Positions 1 through 7,188 of a stretch of 47,364 nucleotides of DNA are shown here, piece after piece (positions within the stretch are counted from its first letter, which is position 1; the number at the start of each line of letters is the position of its first letter). The DNA comes from an uncultured Clostridia bacterium (GTDB taxonomy: Bacteria; Bacillota; Clostridia; Oscillospirales; Ruminococcaceae). The position numbers and the translations under genes were made by a program. Below the pieces are notes generated by a model. It made no database searches, had not been told where the DNA came from, and worked only from the letters and a program-made list of their open reading frames with translations. The stretch spans positions 1 through 47,364 of the forward strand of contig CANRJA010000014.1 of NCBI GenBank assembly GCA_947630825.1. The letters run 5' to 3'.

Positions 1-23
1 CCCTTTAGTGATACACTTGCCAT
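1..23 (-). CDS. 5' end of a gene running off the window; possible MalK/MsmX-type ABC ATPase
   Basis: The minus strand has GGGAGGTC followed 8 nt later by an ATG at 23, opening a frame that reads MASVSLKG up to the window edge. MASVSLK is a common beginning of UgpC/MalK/MsmX-type sugar ABC transporter ATPases, so that is the best guess. Eight codons cannot establish it. The ribosome binding site makes a real gene start likely. The sequence from 24 to 178, between this gene and rsuA, is AT-rich and shows no other gene. Confidence 0.45.
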
Positions 24-178
24 TTATGTATGACCTCCCGTTAATATATTTTAAAAAGTAAATTTGCCTAATAATATAATAACAAATTCAAAAGGGTAAT
101 TTCAACGGTTTTTTCACTAAAGTTTAAACACAGAAATTATTTATAATTACTAAATCTGTATAAATTTACTTCCAAGTC

Positions 179-898
179 TCACAAAATGTTTTCAACATCT
201 TTGTGCAAAAGTTCCAAACACTTACCGAGTGCAAGATTTGGATTCATTTCAAGATTTCCAATCTTAACGCGCTTCAAAAAAACGACCTTATTTGACAATT
301 TTTGAAACATTCTTTTTATCTGATGGTACATACCCTCACTAATATACACATAGCAAGCTTTTTGATTTTCTGGAACAAATTCTATCCTCGCAGGAAGGCA
401 AACGTCGCCGCCGTCGATTTCCATACCTTTTTCAAACTCACTGATATAAAATTGTTCAACGGGTTTTTCGAGTTCAACGTAATACTTTTTCTCGACATGG
501 CTTTTAGGTGAGAGCATTTTATGGGCGAGCTCGCCGTCGTCGGTTAAAAGAACAAACCCCTCAGTATCCTTATCGAGCCGACCTGCAGAAAAAAGCCCCT
601 CACGAAAAAGCTCAGGCGGAACAAGCTCCAGCACAGTCGGAGAATTTCCGTCATATGTGGAGCAAACGTACCCCTGAGGCTTATTCAACATAATATACAC
701 ATACTTCTTATAAGCTATTTCCTTACCTTGAACGGTGACAGTATCTTTTCCGGCAGTTATCTTTACTTCGCTATTTTTCACAACATTACCATTGACTACT
801 ACCTCGCCTTTTCTGCAAAGGGCTTTAGCATCTTTACGGGAAACGCCGTTCAACTGACTTGAAACATACTTATCAACACGCATTATTTCCGAATTCAT
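179..898 (-). CDS. rsuA: 16S rRNA pseudouridine synthase, RsuA/RluB/E/F family
   Basis: The 239-residue protein has an N-terminal S4 RNA-binding domain (about 7-50) and a pseudouridine synthase domain. It shows the family motif NKPQG (72-76) and the catalytic block GRLDKDTEG (106-114), in which Asp109 is the expected nucleophile. Length and architecture fit the RsuA group, which isomerises a uridine of 16S rRNA; the exact target cannot be told from sequence. An alternative start is the in-frame Met6 (MRVDKY), which is where many homologues begin. It lies 30 bp downstream of the DUF4830-like gene on the same strand, so the two may be co-transcribed. Confidence 0.88.
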   Translation of the reverse strand: MNSEIMRVDKYVSSQLNGVSRKDAKALCRKGEVVVNGNVVKNSEVKITAGKDTVTVQGKEIAYKKYVYIMLNKPQGYVCSTYDGNSPTVLELVPPELFREGLFSAGRLDKDTEGFVLLTDDGELAHKMLSPKSHVEKKYYVELEKPVEQFYISEFEKGMEIDGGDVCLPARIEFVPENQKACYVYISEGMYHQIKRMFQKLSNKVVFLKRVKIGNLEMNPNLALGKCLELLHKDVENIL

Positions 899-928
899 TT
901 TTAATTCCTTTATTTAAACTCTTTTAAT

Positions 929-1714
929 TTACCACTGCTGAGAACTGCTTTCTGCTGAAATATTTTGAGAAGATTGCTCGGTACTGCTTTCTACCATATC
1001 ACTGTTATCGGTCACATTTGCAGTTTCTGTTTCTACTTCTGCTTCGCCGTCCAAATCCGACTCTGTGCTGTCCGCGCTACTGTCGAAGGCGTTCTTGGCT
1101 TGTTTTTTATCAGATTTAGAATTCACATCTGAACTGCTGCTATTAGCGTTTTCCTTATCCTTTTTAGATTTCGCTGCAGAACTCTCGGAATTCTCCGTTT
1201 CTTCTTCAACGATTTCCTCTTCTTCAGCTTCCTTTTCATCTAACGACGCATTAGAGTCAGGATCGGGGTTTTTAAGTCCCTGCATAAAGCCGTCAAGCTC
1301 GTTACATGAAACATCTCCGCCTATCAAATTGCCGTCAAAAACCATCAAATTAATAACAACATTCTCAGAGTTTCCGGGATAATTATACACCGCATATGTA
1401 TAAATTTCAACCATTTCGCCTTTATACTTTTTAAGATTAAAGCCCTGCTCCTTCTGAAGCTCGTTATAGCTTTCGTATGTTTCGTTAAACTCCTCAGGTA
1501 TTGAAACTACCTTACAGCTTGTATATTCCTCAGAGACCTCCCAGCCCATTTCGCTCATAAACGCCTGTCTTTCGCTCTCTGTTTTCATAGGATATGTTTT
1601 CGCCGTAGCTTTATGCACGATTCCGCAAACAATAAGTATCACCAAAAGTGCAATAAGTATTCCGCCGCATATGACTAACCCTTTTTTTCTTACTTTAAAT
1701 GTTTTTACTATCAT
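929..1714 (-). CDS. membrane-anchored DUF4830-like protein with Ser/Glu-rich tail
   Basis: The 261-residue protein begins with a basic stretch and one hydrophobic helix (about 12-33), consistent with a signal anchor. A compact domain follows (about 40-150: YPMKTESERQAFMSEMGWEV and onward) that resembles the DUF4830 domain of uncharacterised clostridial membrane proteins. Residues from about 155 to the end are a low-complexity tail of Ser, Glu, Asp, Lys and Thr with no predicted fold, probably extracellular and disordered. It sits just upstream of rsuA on the same strand. The DUF assignment is from memory of the family pattern, and no function is known. Ser-rich tails or inserts recur in other envelope proteins here (GerKC). 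Confidence 0.6.
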   Translation of the reverse strand: MIVKTFKVRKKGLVICGGILIALLVILIVCGIVHKATAKTYPMKTESERQAFMSEMGWEVSEEYTSCKVVSIPEEFNETYESYNELQKEQGFNLKKYKGEMVEIYTYAVYNYPGNSENVVINLMVFDGNLIGGDVSCNELDGFMQGLKNPDPDSNASLDEKEAEEEEIVEEETENSESSAAKSKKDKENANSSSSDVNSKSDKKQAKNAFDSSADSTESDLDGEAEVETETANVTDNSDMVESSTEQSSQNISAESSSQQW

Positions 1715-1784
1715 AAATTATGCCCCGCTTTCTATACAGTATTTCATTTATGTATATGAAAGTACGGGCATAAATATGTCCTAT

Positions 1785-1890
1785 TAGAAGCTAGAGGCAT
1801 GAAGCAAGAAGTAAGAAGTAAGAAGTAAGAAGCAAGAAGCAAGAAGCAAGAGGCAAGACCGGCAATCCGGCAGGGGTGGCTCTGTTGCCT
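1785..1890. repeat. heptad repeat array (AAGAAGC/AAGAAGT) plus GC-rich module, copy 1
   Basis: About ten consecutive 7-bp units of the form AAGAAGC, with variants AAGAAGT, AAGAGGC and TAGAGGC, run from 1785 to 1858. They lead into a GC-rich stretch beginning GACCGGC. The same combination occurs at 22291-22460 and 46375-46460. No coding frame or RNA gene was recognised in it. It lies in the gap between the DUF4830-like gene and the mobile element. Confidence 0.75.
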
Positions 1891-1914
1891 ATCATATATT
1901 AAATTTAATAATCA

Positions 1915-1977
1915 TGTTCTCTTTTTATAATTTGGTCGTAAATTGGTCGTAAATTTTGTCCTGAACACCCTCAAAAG
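1915..1977. mobile_element. probable remnant right end of an earlier related element
   Basis: This stretch lies outside the current element yet aligns with the element's own right-end sequence (about 10175-10238) with only scattered mismatches. It contains two tandem 11-bp repeats TTGGTCGTAAA (1932-1942 and 1943-1953), which match the element's TTGGGCGTAAA repeats with one change each. Being next to the att core suggests that a related element once occupied the same site, or that a tandem pair lost one member. Confidence 0.45.
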
Positions 1978-2023
1978 CCCAATTCTACGGGGTCTACTTC
2001 CCCAACGGCTTCATTGTCGGGAA
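1978..2023. repeat. att core, int-proximal copy (46 bp direct repeat)
   Basis: The 46 bp here are identical to 10239-10284. The repeat corresponds to the last codons of lysS, its TAG stop and the start of the downstream terminator. This copy encodes only the detached last residues FPTMKPLGK and is a duplicated gene end, not a gene. The pair marks the two junctions of the integrated element. Together with the int gene beginning 151 bp away it fixes the boundaries. Confidence 0.9.
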
Positions 2024-2137
2024 TTTCCATGTCAATTTATCATTATTACTCATTGTCGCTCAAACATTGATATTTACTGCATTTTCAATATATCACATTT
2101 ACGAAATGTTACATAAATTCTTATAGTTTTTCGATAT

Positions 2138-2170
2138 TTGGGCGTAAATTGGGCGTAAATCAGGCGTAGA
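2138..2170. repeat. three tandem 11-bp repeats, putative integrase arm sites
   Basis: TTGGGCGTAAA occurs at 2138-2148 and 2149-2159, with a degenerate third unit TCAGGCGTAGA at 2160-2170, just beyond the int stop codon. The same 11-mer is repeated twice at the other end of the element (10193-10214). Tn916-family integrases carry an N-terminal arm-binding domain that recognises short direct repeats near the element ends, which makes this the likely role. That role is inferred. Confidence 0.6.
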
Positions 2171-2174
2171 TAAA

Positions 2175-3404
2175 TTACATCTTATTTTTAATGAAATCAT
2201 TAAATGTCTGCATTTCATTCTTCTTTAAATCTTTTGTTACATCTGCATATATATCTAATGTTGTGCTTATATCTGAGTGACCTAGAACCGATTGAATGAC
2301 TTTAACATTTATACCTGATTCACAAAGACGTGTTGTAAAAGTATGTCTAAGAGTATGGCAACTAAATCGTGGTAAAAACACTAATTCCTTTTTTTCATCT
2401 GACTTGTCAAGAATTTCTTGATTGCAGTCACGCATTATTCTACGAAGTGCTTTATTCAATGTCCCTTGATTTTGTACATTACCAAAACGATTAACAAACA
2501 CAAAATTAGAAAATCCATCAATGATAGAATTACATTTTATTCCGCATAAGATTTGGTTTTCTTTTTCTTGGAGCAATGCTGTTCTAACACTTTCTATCAT
2601 TGGTATTATTCTTTCGCCAGCTCTTGTTTTTGGTGTATTAATTCCAAAATAACAGTTACCATCACTGTGATTATAATAAACCAAAGTATGGTTTACAGTA
2701 ATTGTGTTATTATCAAAATCAATATCATCCCAACGTAAACCTGTTACTTCGCCTACTCGCAAGCCAGTTCCCAACATCACTGAAAAAATTGGATACCAAT
2801 GTTGATATTGAGGATTACTCTTTAAGAACTCAACAAAAATTTCTTGTTCCTTAATCGTTAATGCCTTTTTCTTTTTTGTAAAAAGATTTCTGGACTGCTT
2901 CAATTCCTTTAATGCATTATCACTAATGTTATATCGTAGATATCCGTCTTCCACAGCTAAACTAAGCACTTGATGAAGCACATTATGAATACCATCTACG
3001 GTAGAAATCTTTAAGTTTCTTTCATCTATTAAATAATTATAAAACCTTCTTATATCTGACCGTTTCAATGTGGTAATTTTATGTTGCCCTAAATCGTTAC
3101 TTACAAACAACTCATACATATACTTGTAATTCTGAAATGTATTGTCTTTTAAACCTTTCTTTATCTGAACCCATAAATCATATAAGTCATTTACTGTAAC
3201 TCTTTGAGCATCTGTACGAATGCCATCACTCTTGTCTTTCTGTATAGACCTTTCTTTTTCTCGAAGTTTGTCTAACGTCTTTGCATAAATAGAATGTCGC
3301 CTTCCATCAGATGTACGCCATCTGTAGTCATATGTACCGTCTTTACGTTGTGACTCGTTTTCTTTTAAAACTCGTCCTCTATTGTCTTTTCGTCTTTCTG
3401 TCAT
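2175..3404 (-). CDS. int: tyrosine recombinase (Tn916-type integrase)
   Basis: This site-specific recombinase drives integration and excision at lysS. Read from the ATG at 3404, which has AAAGGAG 8 nt upstream, it is 409 residues; an upstream in-frame GTG at 3422 is less likely. The N-terminus (DNRGRVLKENESQRKDG) matches the arm-binding domain of Tn916 Int. A SAM-like core-binding domain spans about 66-160 and the catalytic domain about 180-390. The catalytic residues are visible: Arg216 (GLRVGEV), His350 and Arg353 (HTLRH), His376 (LGHSD) and Tyr386 (DIYADV). The protein looks intact and active. xis lies 73 bp upstream on the same strand. Confidence 0.95.
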   Translation of the reverse strand: MTERRKDNRGRVLKENESQRKDGTYDYRWRTSDGRRHSIYAKTLDKLREKERSIQKDKSDGIRTDAQRVTVNDLYDLWVQIKKGLKDNTFQNYKYMYELFVSNDLGQHKITTLKRSDIRRFYNYLIDERNLKISTVDGIHNVLHQVLSLAVEDGYLRYNISDNALKELKQSRNLFTKKKKALTIKEQEIFVEFLKSNPQYQHWYPIFSVMLGTGLRVGEVTGLRWDDIDFDNNTITVNHTLVYYNHSDGNCYFGINTPKTRAGERIIPMIESVRTALLQEKENQILCGIKCNSIIDGFSNFVFVNRFGNVQNQGTLNKALRRIMRDCNQEILDKSDEKKELVFLPRFSCHTLRHTFTTRLCESGINVKVIQSVLGHSDISTTLDIYADVTKDLKKNEMQTFNDFIKNKM

Positions 3405-3477
3405 TTTTAAAACTCCTTTCACATGACAGAAAGCTGACCTTGTTACTATTATAATAGATCAGTTTTCAAATTTCAAC

Positions 3478-3675
3478 TCAAATTGAAAAAGATTTTGCTA
3501 TATAATCTTCAAATTGCTTTCTTTTTATTAATCTTTTGCGTCCTACATATAGTACAAAAGTGCAATCATCTAAATTAGTAAGTTCACGCAGCTTATGTTC
3601 TCCTATTCCGTATAGTGCTGCGGTTTCTTCAATATTCAACAGTGGTTTATCTGTTATTTTAATATTATATTTCAT
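3478..3675 (-). CDS. xis: excisionase, Tn916 Xis family
   Basis: A 65-residue basic protein with the pattern LNIEETAALYGIGEHKLREL and, near the end, RLIKRKQFEDYI. Both closely parallel Tn916 Xis, which has IGENKLRRL and IKRKQFE in the same places. It is a winged-helix DNA-bending protein that directs the integrase towards excision. The start chosen is the ATG at 3675, which has AGGAGA upstream; a longer reading from 3714 adds 13 residues that homologues lack. It is encoded directly upstream of int on the same strand, as in Tn916-type elements. Confidence 0.88.
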   Translation of the reverse strand: MKYNIKITDKPLLNIEETAALYGIGEHKLRELTNLDDCTFVLYVGRKRLIKRKQFEDYIAKSFSI

Positions 3676-3771
3676 ATTGTCTTTTCTCCTATCTATCAAT
3701 AAAATTAGTATCACAAAATAGTATTAAGAAAAAATTTTAATATTAGTTGCATTAATTATGATAGATACTTT

Positions 3772-4926
3772 TTATAATTTAGTTGATAGATTCTGTTTTA
3801 AAAAAGTATCAAAATCAGGATAATTTTGTTTGTAGTCTTTTTCGTTATGCATTAGCCAATAACGACAATCGTCATTTGGTTTCCACTCTTTTAGATATTC
3901 ATTAATAAAATTAAATACTCCTGAAATAGCACCGTCTCCCCAAATTGCTTTAATTTTGTATAGTACAGATATTAGTCCACTTCCATAAAATAAGTATTCA
4001 AAACTTTTTGCAATGTCATAATTTCTTGAAGATGGTGATTTTAAAGTAAAATAGTTATTTGTAATACAATCAATTAGCATTTGAGAATATATTGTATCAC
4101 AGTCTACTACTCCGTTGACTATATGCATAAATCTAAACTTCTGTATTAGAGTACATGCTATTAAATTAGCAAACTCATCATCTGTTTTTATTTTTAAAAG
4201 TTCATTTGATAGCTGATGTGCAAATTCTTTTCTAAAAACTGCTTCAAACCTAACCCAATCTTTACACTTTATTGCTTTATCAAATTTTGAACCTTTTCGT
4301 TCTATCTGTTCTCTTTTTTTATCATATATTCTAAGTGTTGAATTTGACTGTACACTTCCTATATATATCGTGGGAACATCACTTTCTTTTATAATACCAC
4401 GAAATTTCATTGGACATTTTTTATAAGATAATTCTTTAGTTTTCTTATTTACTTGTTCACGAAATATACCTATCTTTTTGTCCATTAAGCCTTGATATAT
4501 TTCAGTTGTATCTATATCCTCATCAATATAATCTGCTATTAAATCTATTCTTGAAAGTCTTGTAATGTAAAAGTCATCTGTTATTCTTTGTAATAACTCA
4601 TATACTTTTAATCCAGACTTTTCACAGTAGTAATCCAAAGATTGGGCACTAAATTTGACTATTACACCCATACTCATTTGATATTGGTGATAAGCAATTG
4701 CGAGATAAAAATTATGATTTCCGAATGTATAAGCAATTTCATACCCTTTTGGTGGAGCTCTTTCGAGTTCTTTTTCGCCGTAGATTGTTAGAAAGTTAGC
4801 TTTATCAACAAATACATGTATAATATTTTCTGCTACTGCTGACCAATCAAACGAATTGCATGAATTCTTAATTTCTGGTTTCAACTGTAGTACAATTGTT
4901 AATTCATCAACGCCTAATTCAATCAT
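3772..4926 (-). CDS. Rep_trans-family relaxase / replication initiator (MobT-type)
   Basis: This is the presumed nicking enzyme that starts conjugative transfer, and perhaps rolling-circle replication, of the element. The 384-residue protein shows Rep_trans family (PF02486-type) features: the opening GVDELTIVL (5-13), SRIDLIADY (125-133), and STLRIYDKKREQ with the candidate catalytic Tyr201, followed by WVRFEAVFRKE. Tn916 Orf20 and ICEBs1 NicK are relaxases of this family. The gene lies directly downstream of the FtsK-like gene, the same order as coupling protein and relaxase in Tn916 and ICEBs1. The ribosome binding site is weak, which may mean translational coupling or low expression. Confidence 0.85.
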   Translation of the reverse strand: MIELGVDELTIVLQLKPEIKNSCNSFDWSAVAENIIHVFVDKANFLTIYGEKELERAPPKGYEIAYTFGNHNFYLAIAYHQYQMSMGVIVKFSAQSLDYYCEKSGLKVYELLQRITDDFYITRLSRIDLIADYIDEDIDTTEIYQGLMDKKIGIFREQVNKKTKELSYKKCPMKFRGIIKESDVPTIYIGSVQSNSTLRIYDKKREQIERKGSKFDKAIKCKDWVRFEAVFRKEFAHQLSNELLKIKTDDEFANLIACTLIQKFRFMHIVNGVVDCDTIYSQMLIDCITNNYFTLKSPSSRNYDIAKSFEYLFYGSGLISVLYKIKAIWGDGAISGVFNFINEYLKEWKPNDDCRYWLMHNEKDYKQNYPDFDTFLKQNLSTKL

Positions 4927-4969
4927 ATACTTTCACATCTTTAATGTTTTTTGTCAAAATTAAGTTTTA

Positions 4970-6292
4970 TTACAATTGTTTTGTTTCTGGAGCCCGGGTG
5001 GTTACACCACCCGGGCTTGATGATTTACAAGCCTGTAATATATTGAAATTTAGATAAGGACACTGAACAAGTTTCGGCTCTTGAGCTAATACAGGTTCAG
5101 TAAAAATTCCTTCTCCCAACTTATAATTTCTATTGGGTATTTCAACACCAGCACCAAATGTTGTTACATAAGTCTGTTGTTCTGAATTGCCTAACACAAT
5201 TTTAAGCGGTATATTATCACGAAGTGCAGTATCAATCAAAGTAGCATCTGATTTCTGCATAACGAGAAATAAGAAGAATCCTAACTGTCTACCTTGCAAT
5301 ATAACCTCATAAAGTAAAGATTTAACTTTATCTCTTGTTTTCTTTTCACAAGACGCTATTACACTTGCTAAACTTGCGTATTCATCACAAATAAATATAT
5401 AAGGTTTCAAGCCGAATGTTGAATAATCTGAATCAATCTTATTTTCGAGTAATTTCTTTAGTTCGCCTTTTCTTTGACGCATTAATTGTACAAAATTTTC
5501 TAATAGTACAATAATACTATCAACATCAACAGCAGTCCTGTCTTTAGCTATTGATGAACCAATAACAGCAAGACTAGAACCTTTGGGGTCTGCATAATAA
5601 AGTTCATACTTTACATTCTTATTTAACATCTGCAATATAAGATTATATAAAGCATAAGTCTTCCCTGAGCCAGTCATGCCTACTAATAAACAGTGTTGTA
5701 GTTTAACTACATATCGTTTATCCAAAAACAATTTGTACGTAGGAATATTCTTGTTATATTCAAGAAATTCATTAAATGTTTTGAATTCAATTTTAAATGA
5801 TAAGGAACCATCTACAAACTCATAAATGTAATAGTTGCCGTCGTCAGTTAGATAATGGCGTTCTACTATATATTTACCAAGTGCAGAAGACATTACAACT
5901 TTGTCAAGTTTTACATCGAATTTCAATGTATTTCTTAACATAAGTCTCCCTTTTGATAAATCTTTGTTAAAGGTAAGGCGTATTCTCGGAAGCTCTAAAT
6001 AATAGCTTCGTTTAATTGCGAAACCTGCGTCTATCATTTGTTTTTCAAGGCGGTTTCTTACCTTTCTATAATTAAAGAAGTAGTATACCCCTTTATATAT
6101 TTTATTGCTTATCAAATAGTCAATAATTGTTATAAGCACAATTACAAGAGCAGAAATAAATGAACCTATATTGATTTTGTTAAAAATATCAATCTGGAAA
6201 TATTGGTATGTAGCCCTTGCCCCCAATGAGAGAGCAAAGGCTATCATAGCCGATAATATTAATATAAAATACTCCATATTTTTCTTACGCAT
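4970..6292 (-). CDS. FtsK/SpoIIIE-type coupling ATPase (TcpA-like)
   Basis: A membrane DNA-pumping ATPase expected to deliver the relaxase-DNA complex to a conjugation pore. The 440-residue protein has two N-terminal membrane helices (about 8-25 and 43-62), then an FtsK-type motor domain with Walker A GMTGSGKT (205-212), a YADPKGSS motif and Walker B YIFICDEY. The C-terminal end (PGGVTTRAPETKQL) is encoded partly by a GC-rich hairpin at 4991-5017. It starts inside the end of the 129-residue gene (8-bp overlap) with GGGAGGT as its ribosome binding site, so the two are translationally coupled. The next gene downstream is the relaxase. Confidence 0.88.
   Translation of the reverse strand: MRKKNMEYFILILSAMIAFALSLGARATYQYFQIDIFNKINIGSFISALVIVLITIIDYLISNKIYKGVYYFFNYRKVRNRLEKQMIDAGFAIKRSYYLELPRIRLTFNKDLSKGRLMLRNTLKFDVKLDKVVMSSALGKYIVERHYLTDDGNYYIYEFVDGSLSFKIEFKTFNEFLEYNKNIPTYKLFLDKRYVVKLQHCLLVGMTGSGKTYALYNLILQMLNKNVKYELYYADPKGSSLAVIGSSIAKDRTAVDVDSIIVLLENFVQLMRQRKGELKKLLENKIDSDYSTFGLKPYIFICDEYASLASVIASCEKKTRDKVKSLLYEVILQGRQLGFFLFLVMQKSDATLIDTALRDNIPLKIVLGNSEQQTYVTTFGAGVEIPNRNYKLGEGIFTEPVLAQEPKLVQCPYLNFNILQACKSSSPGGVTTRAPETKQL
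4991..5017. other. GC-rich perfect hairpin, candidate oriT/nick site
   Basis: Two perfectly complementary 11-base arms (AGCCCGGGTGG and its reverse complement) flank the 5-base loop TTACA. It lies inside the last codons of the coupling ATPase gene and 65 bp before the relaxase start, within otherwise AT-rich DNA. No T-run follows on either strand, which argues against a terminator. In Tn916 and ICEBs1 the oriT lies between the coupling-protein and relaxase genes, and the ICEBs1 nick site is in the loop of a GC-rich inverted repeat. The oriT role is inferred. Confidence 0.5.
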
Positions 6293-6674
6293 TGGATTTA
6301 CCTCCCTGACTTTGAATAATTTCGCAATCTTTAAAACGCAAAATCATGTTAAAGTTAATTGCGAATGAATTTTCCGAATCAAATTCAAGAAGACGTATAA
6401 TGTCTCCTTTTATGATATCATGATTACGATTTAATACAGTAACATCAAAATTTTGATAGAGATTATTCTCTCTCGGATTACCGTTTTTGTCTATGCCATA
6501 ATCATAATCGTCCTTGAGAACCATAAGCGTAAGCGAATAGCCATCTGGTAACTTACCTTTTTTATCTTCATACGGTCTTACAGAGACCACTCTATATTGA
6601 TTGTGGGTTGCCTTTTCAATAGCACTCCAATCAATTACTGTTTTGGTGAAACACCAAGTATTAATTAAGGACAT
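6285..6674 (-). CDS. small accessory protein of the transfer module, function unknown
   Basis: A 129-residue protein with no signal peptide or membrane segment, rich in beta-type alternation (YRVVSVRPYEDKKGK, SLTLMVLKDDYDYG, FDVTVLNRNHDIIKGD). The pattern could be an OB-like or other small beta fold. I do not recognise the family. In position it corresponds to the DUF961-type genes that precede the coupling protein in Tn916-like elements, but sequence similarity to those is not evident. Its ribosome binding site AAAGGAGG and start lie inside an inverted copy of the 28-bp iteron motif (GAGGATATAAATATGT). Its translation or transcription may therefore be subject to iteron-binding control. It overlaps the coupling ATPase gene by 8 bp. 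Confidence 0.6.
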   Translation of the reverse strand: MSLINTWCFTKTVIDWSAIEKATHNQYRVVSVRPYEDKKGKLPDGYSLTLMVLKDDYDYGIDKNGNPRENNLYQNFDVTVLNRNHDIIKGDIIRLLEFDSENSFAINFNMILRFKDCEIIQSQGGKSNA

Positions 6675-6700
6675 ATTTATATCCTCCTTTCATAAAAAAT

Positions 6701-6726
6701 AATGTCCTTCAACGAGGACATTTTTT
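6701..6726 (+). other. hairpin with T-run: terminator or origin structure
   Basis: Arms AATGTCCT (6701-6708) and AGGACATT (6715-6722) enclose TCAACG and are followed by Ts on the plus strand. It lies between the start of the 129-residue gene and the iterons. It could terminate plus-strand transcripts, form a replication hairpin or be an operator. Its core (GTCC/GGAC) recurs in the nested inverted repeat at 6869-6914. Confidence 0.45.
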
Positions 6727-6735
6727 AGTTGGCGT

Positions 6736-6819
6736 ATTTTTGTTTGAGGATATAAGTATGTGATTTTTTGTTTGAGGATATAAATATGTGATTTTTTGTT
6801 TGAGGATATAAATATGCGA
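6736..6819 (+). repeat. three tandem 28-bp iterons
   Basis: Units at 6736-6763, 6764-6791 and 6792-6819 share TTTGAGGATATAAATATG with only one or two differences (the first has AAG for AAA, the last GCGA for GTGA). The motif GAGGATATAAATATGT is found inverted at the start of the 129-residue gene (about 6670-6685). Iterons beside a Rep/relaxase operon commonly bind an initiator or a repressor. Each unit also contains a Shine-Dalgarno-like GAGG 7 nt before an ATG that is closed at once by TGA in the first two units, so they encode nothing. Confidence 0.75.
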
Positions 6820-6868
6820 TATTTAGTTTAAAATTTTAGAGTTATACACACCTTCTTTATTATAATGT

Positions 6869-6914
6869 AGTAGTTTTTAGCGTCCCTCTCCAAGGACGTA
6901 TATCAAATACTACT
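6869..6914. promoter_or_regulatory. nested inverted repeat beside a minus-strand TATAAT; probable operator
   Basis: Outer arms AGTAGT (6869-6874) and ACTACT (6909-6914) surround inner arms CGTCC (6881-6885) and GGACG (6894-6898). On the minus strand a TATAAT -10 box lies at 6859-6864, directed towards the transfer genes. Its -35 position (about 6882-6887) falls within the inverted repeat and does not match TTGACA. A regulated promoter for the transfer operon is a fair inference. The rest of 6820-7188 is very AT-rich, and I see no gene in it. Confidence 0.4.
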
Positions 6915-7188
6915 TTATACAATATTGTAAGCAAGTAGTTTAATCTAATAATTGATATATACATTCTAAAGCCCCTTAATTTAAAATTTTGTAAAGCCGC
7001 ACCTATTCAATTAACAAAAAAATAAATTTAACTTTAATCTACTTTATTTCATTTTATCACATATTACGTTAATTGTCAATACTAAATATATTAATTTTTT
7101 GTAAATATTTATGATATGATTTTTTTACTTTACTTTTCTTATTAATTATTATATAATAAATATAATTATATTAACAAGGAGAAATACT

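Noticed and set aside
1785-1860. Regular direct repeats that could suggest a CRISPR array
   Set aside because: The units are 7 bp, contiguous and without unique spacers, and no cas gene is nearby.
1978-2023. lysS-like coding end read as a lysS pseudogene
   Set aside because: It is an exact 46-bp duplicate of the lysS end created by site-specific integration; the real lysS at 10255-11838 is complete.
4991-5017. GC hairpin as a rho-independent terminator
   Set aside because: It lies within the coding region, has no T-run on either strand, and stopping here would truncate the coupling ATPase.
6736-6819. Three RBS-ATG motifs on the plus strand as starts of small genes
   Set aside because: In the first two units the ATG is followed at once by TGA, and no sustained frame follows the third; the repetition fits iterons better.
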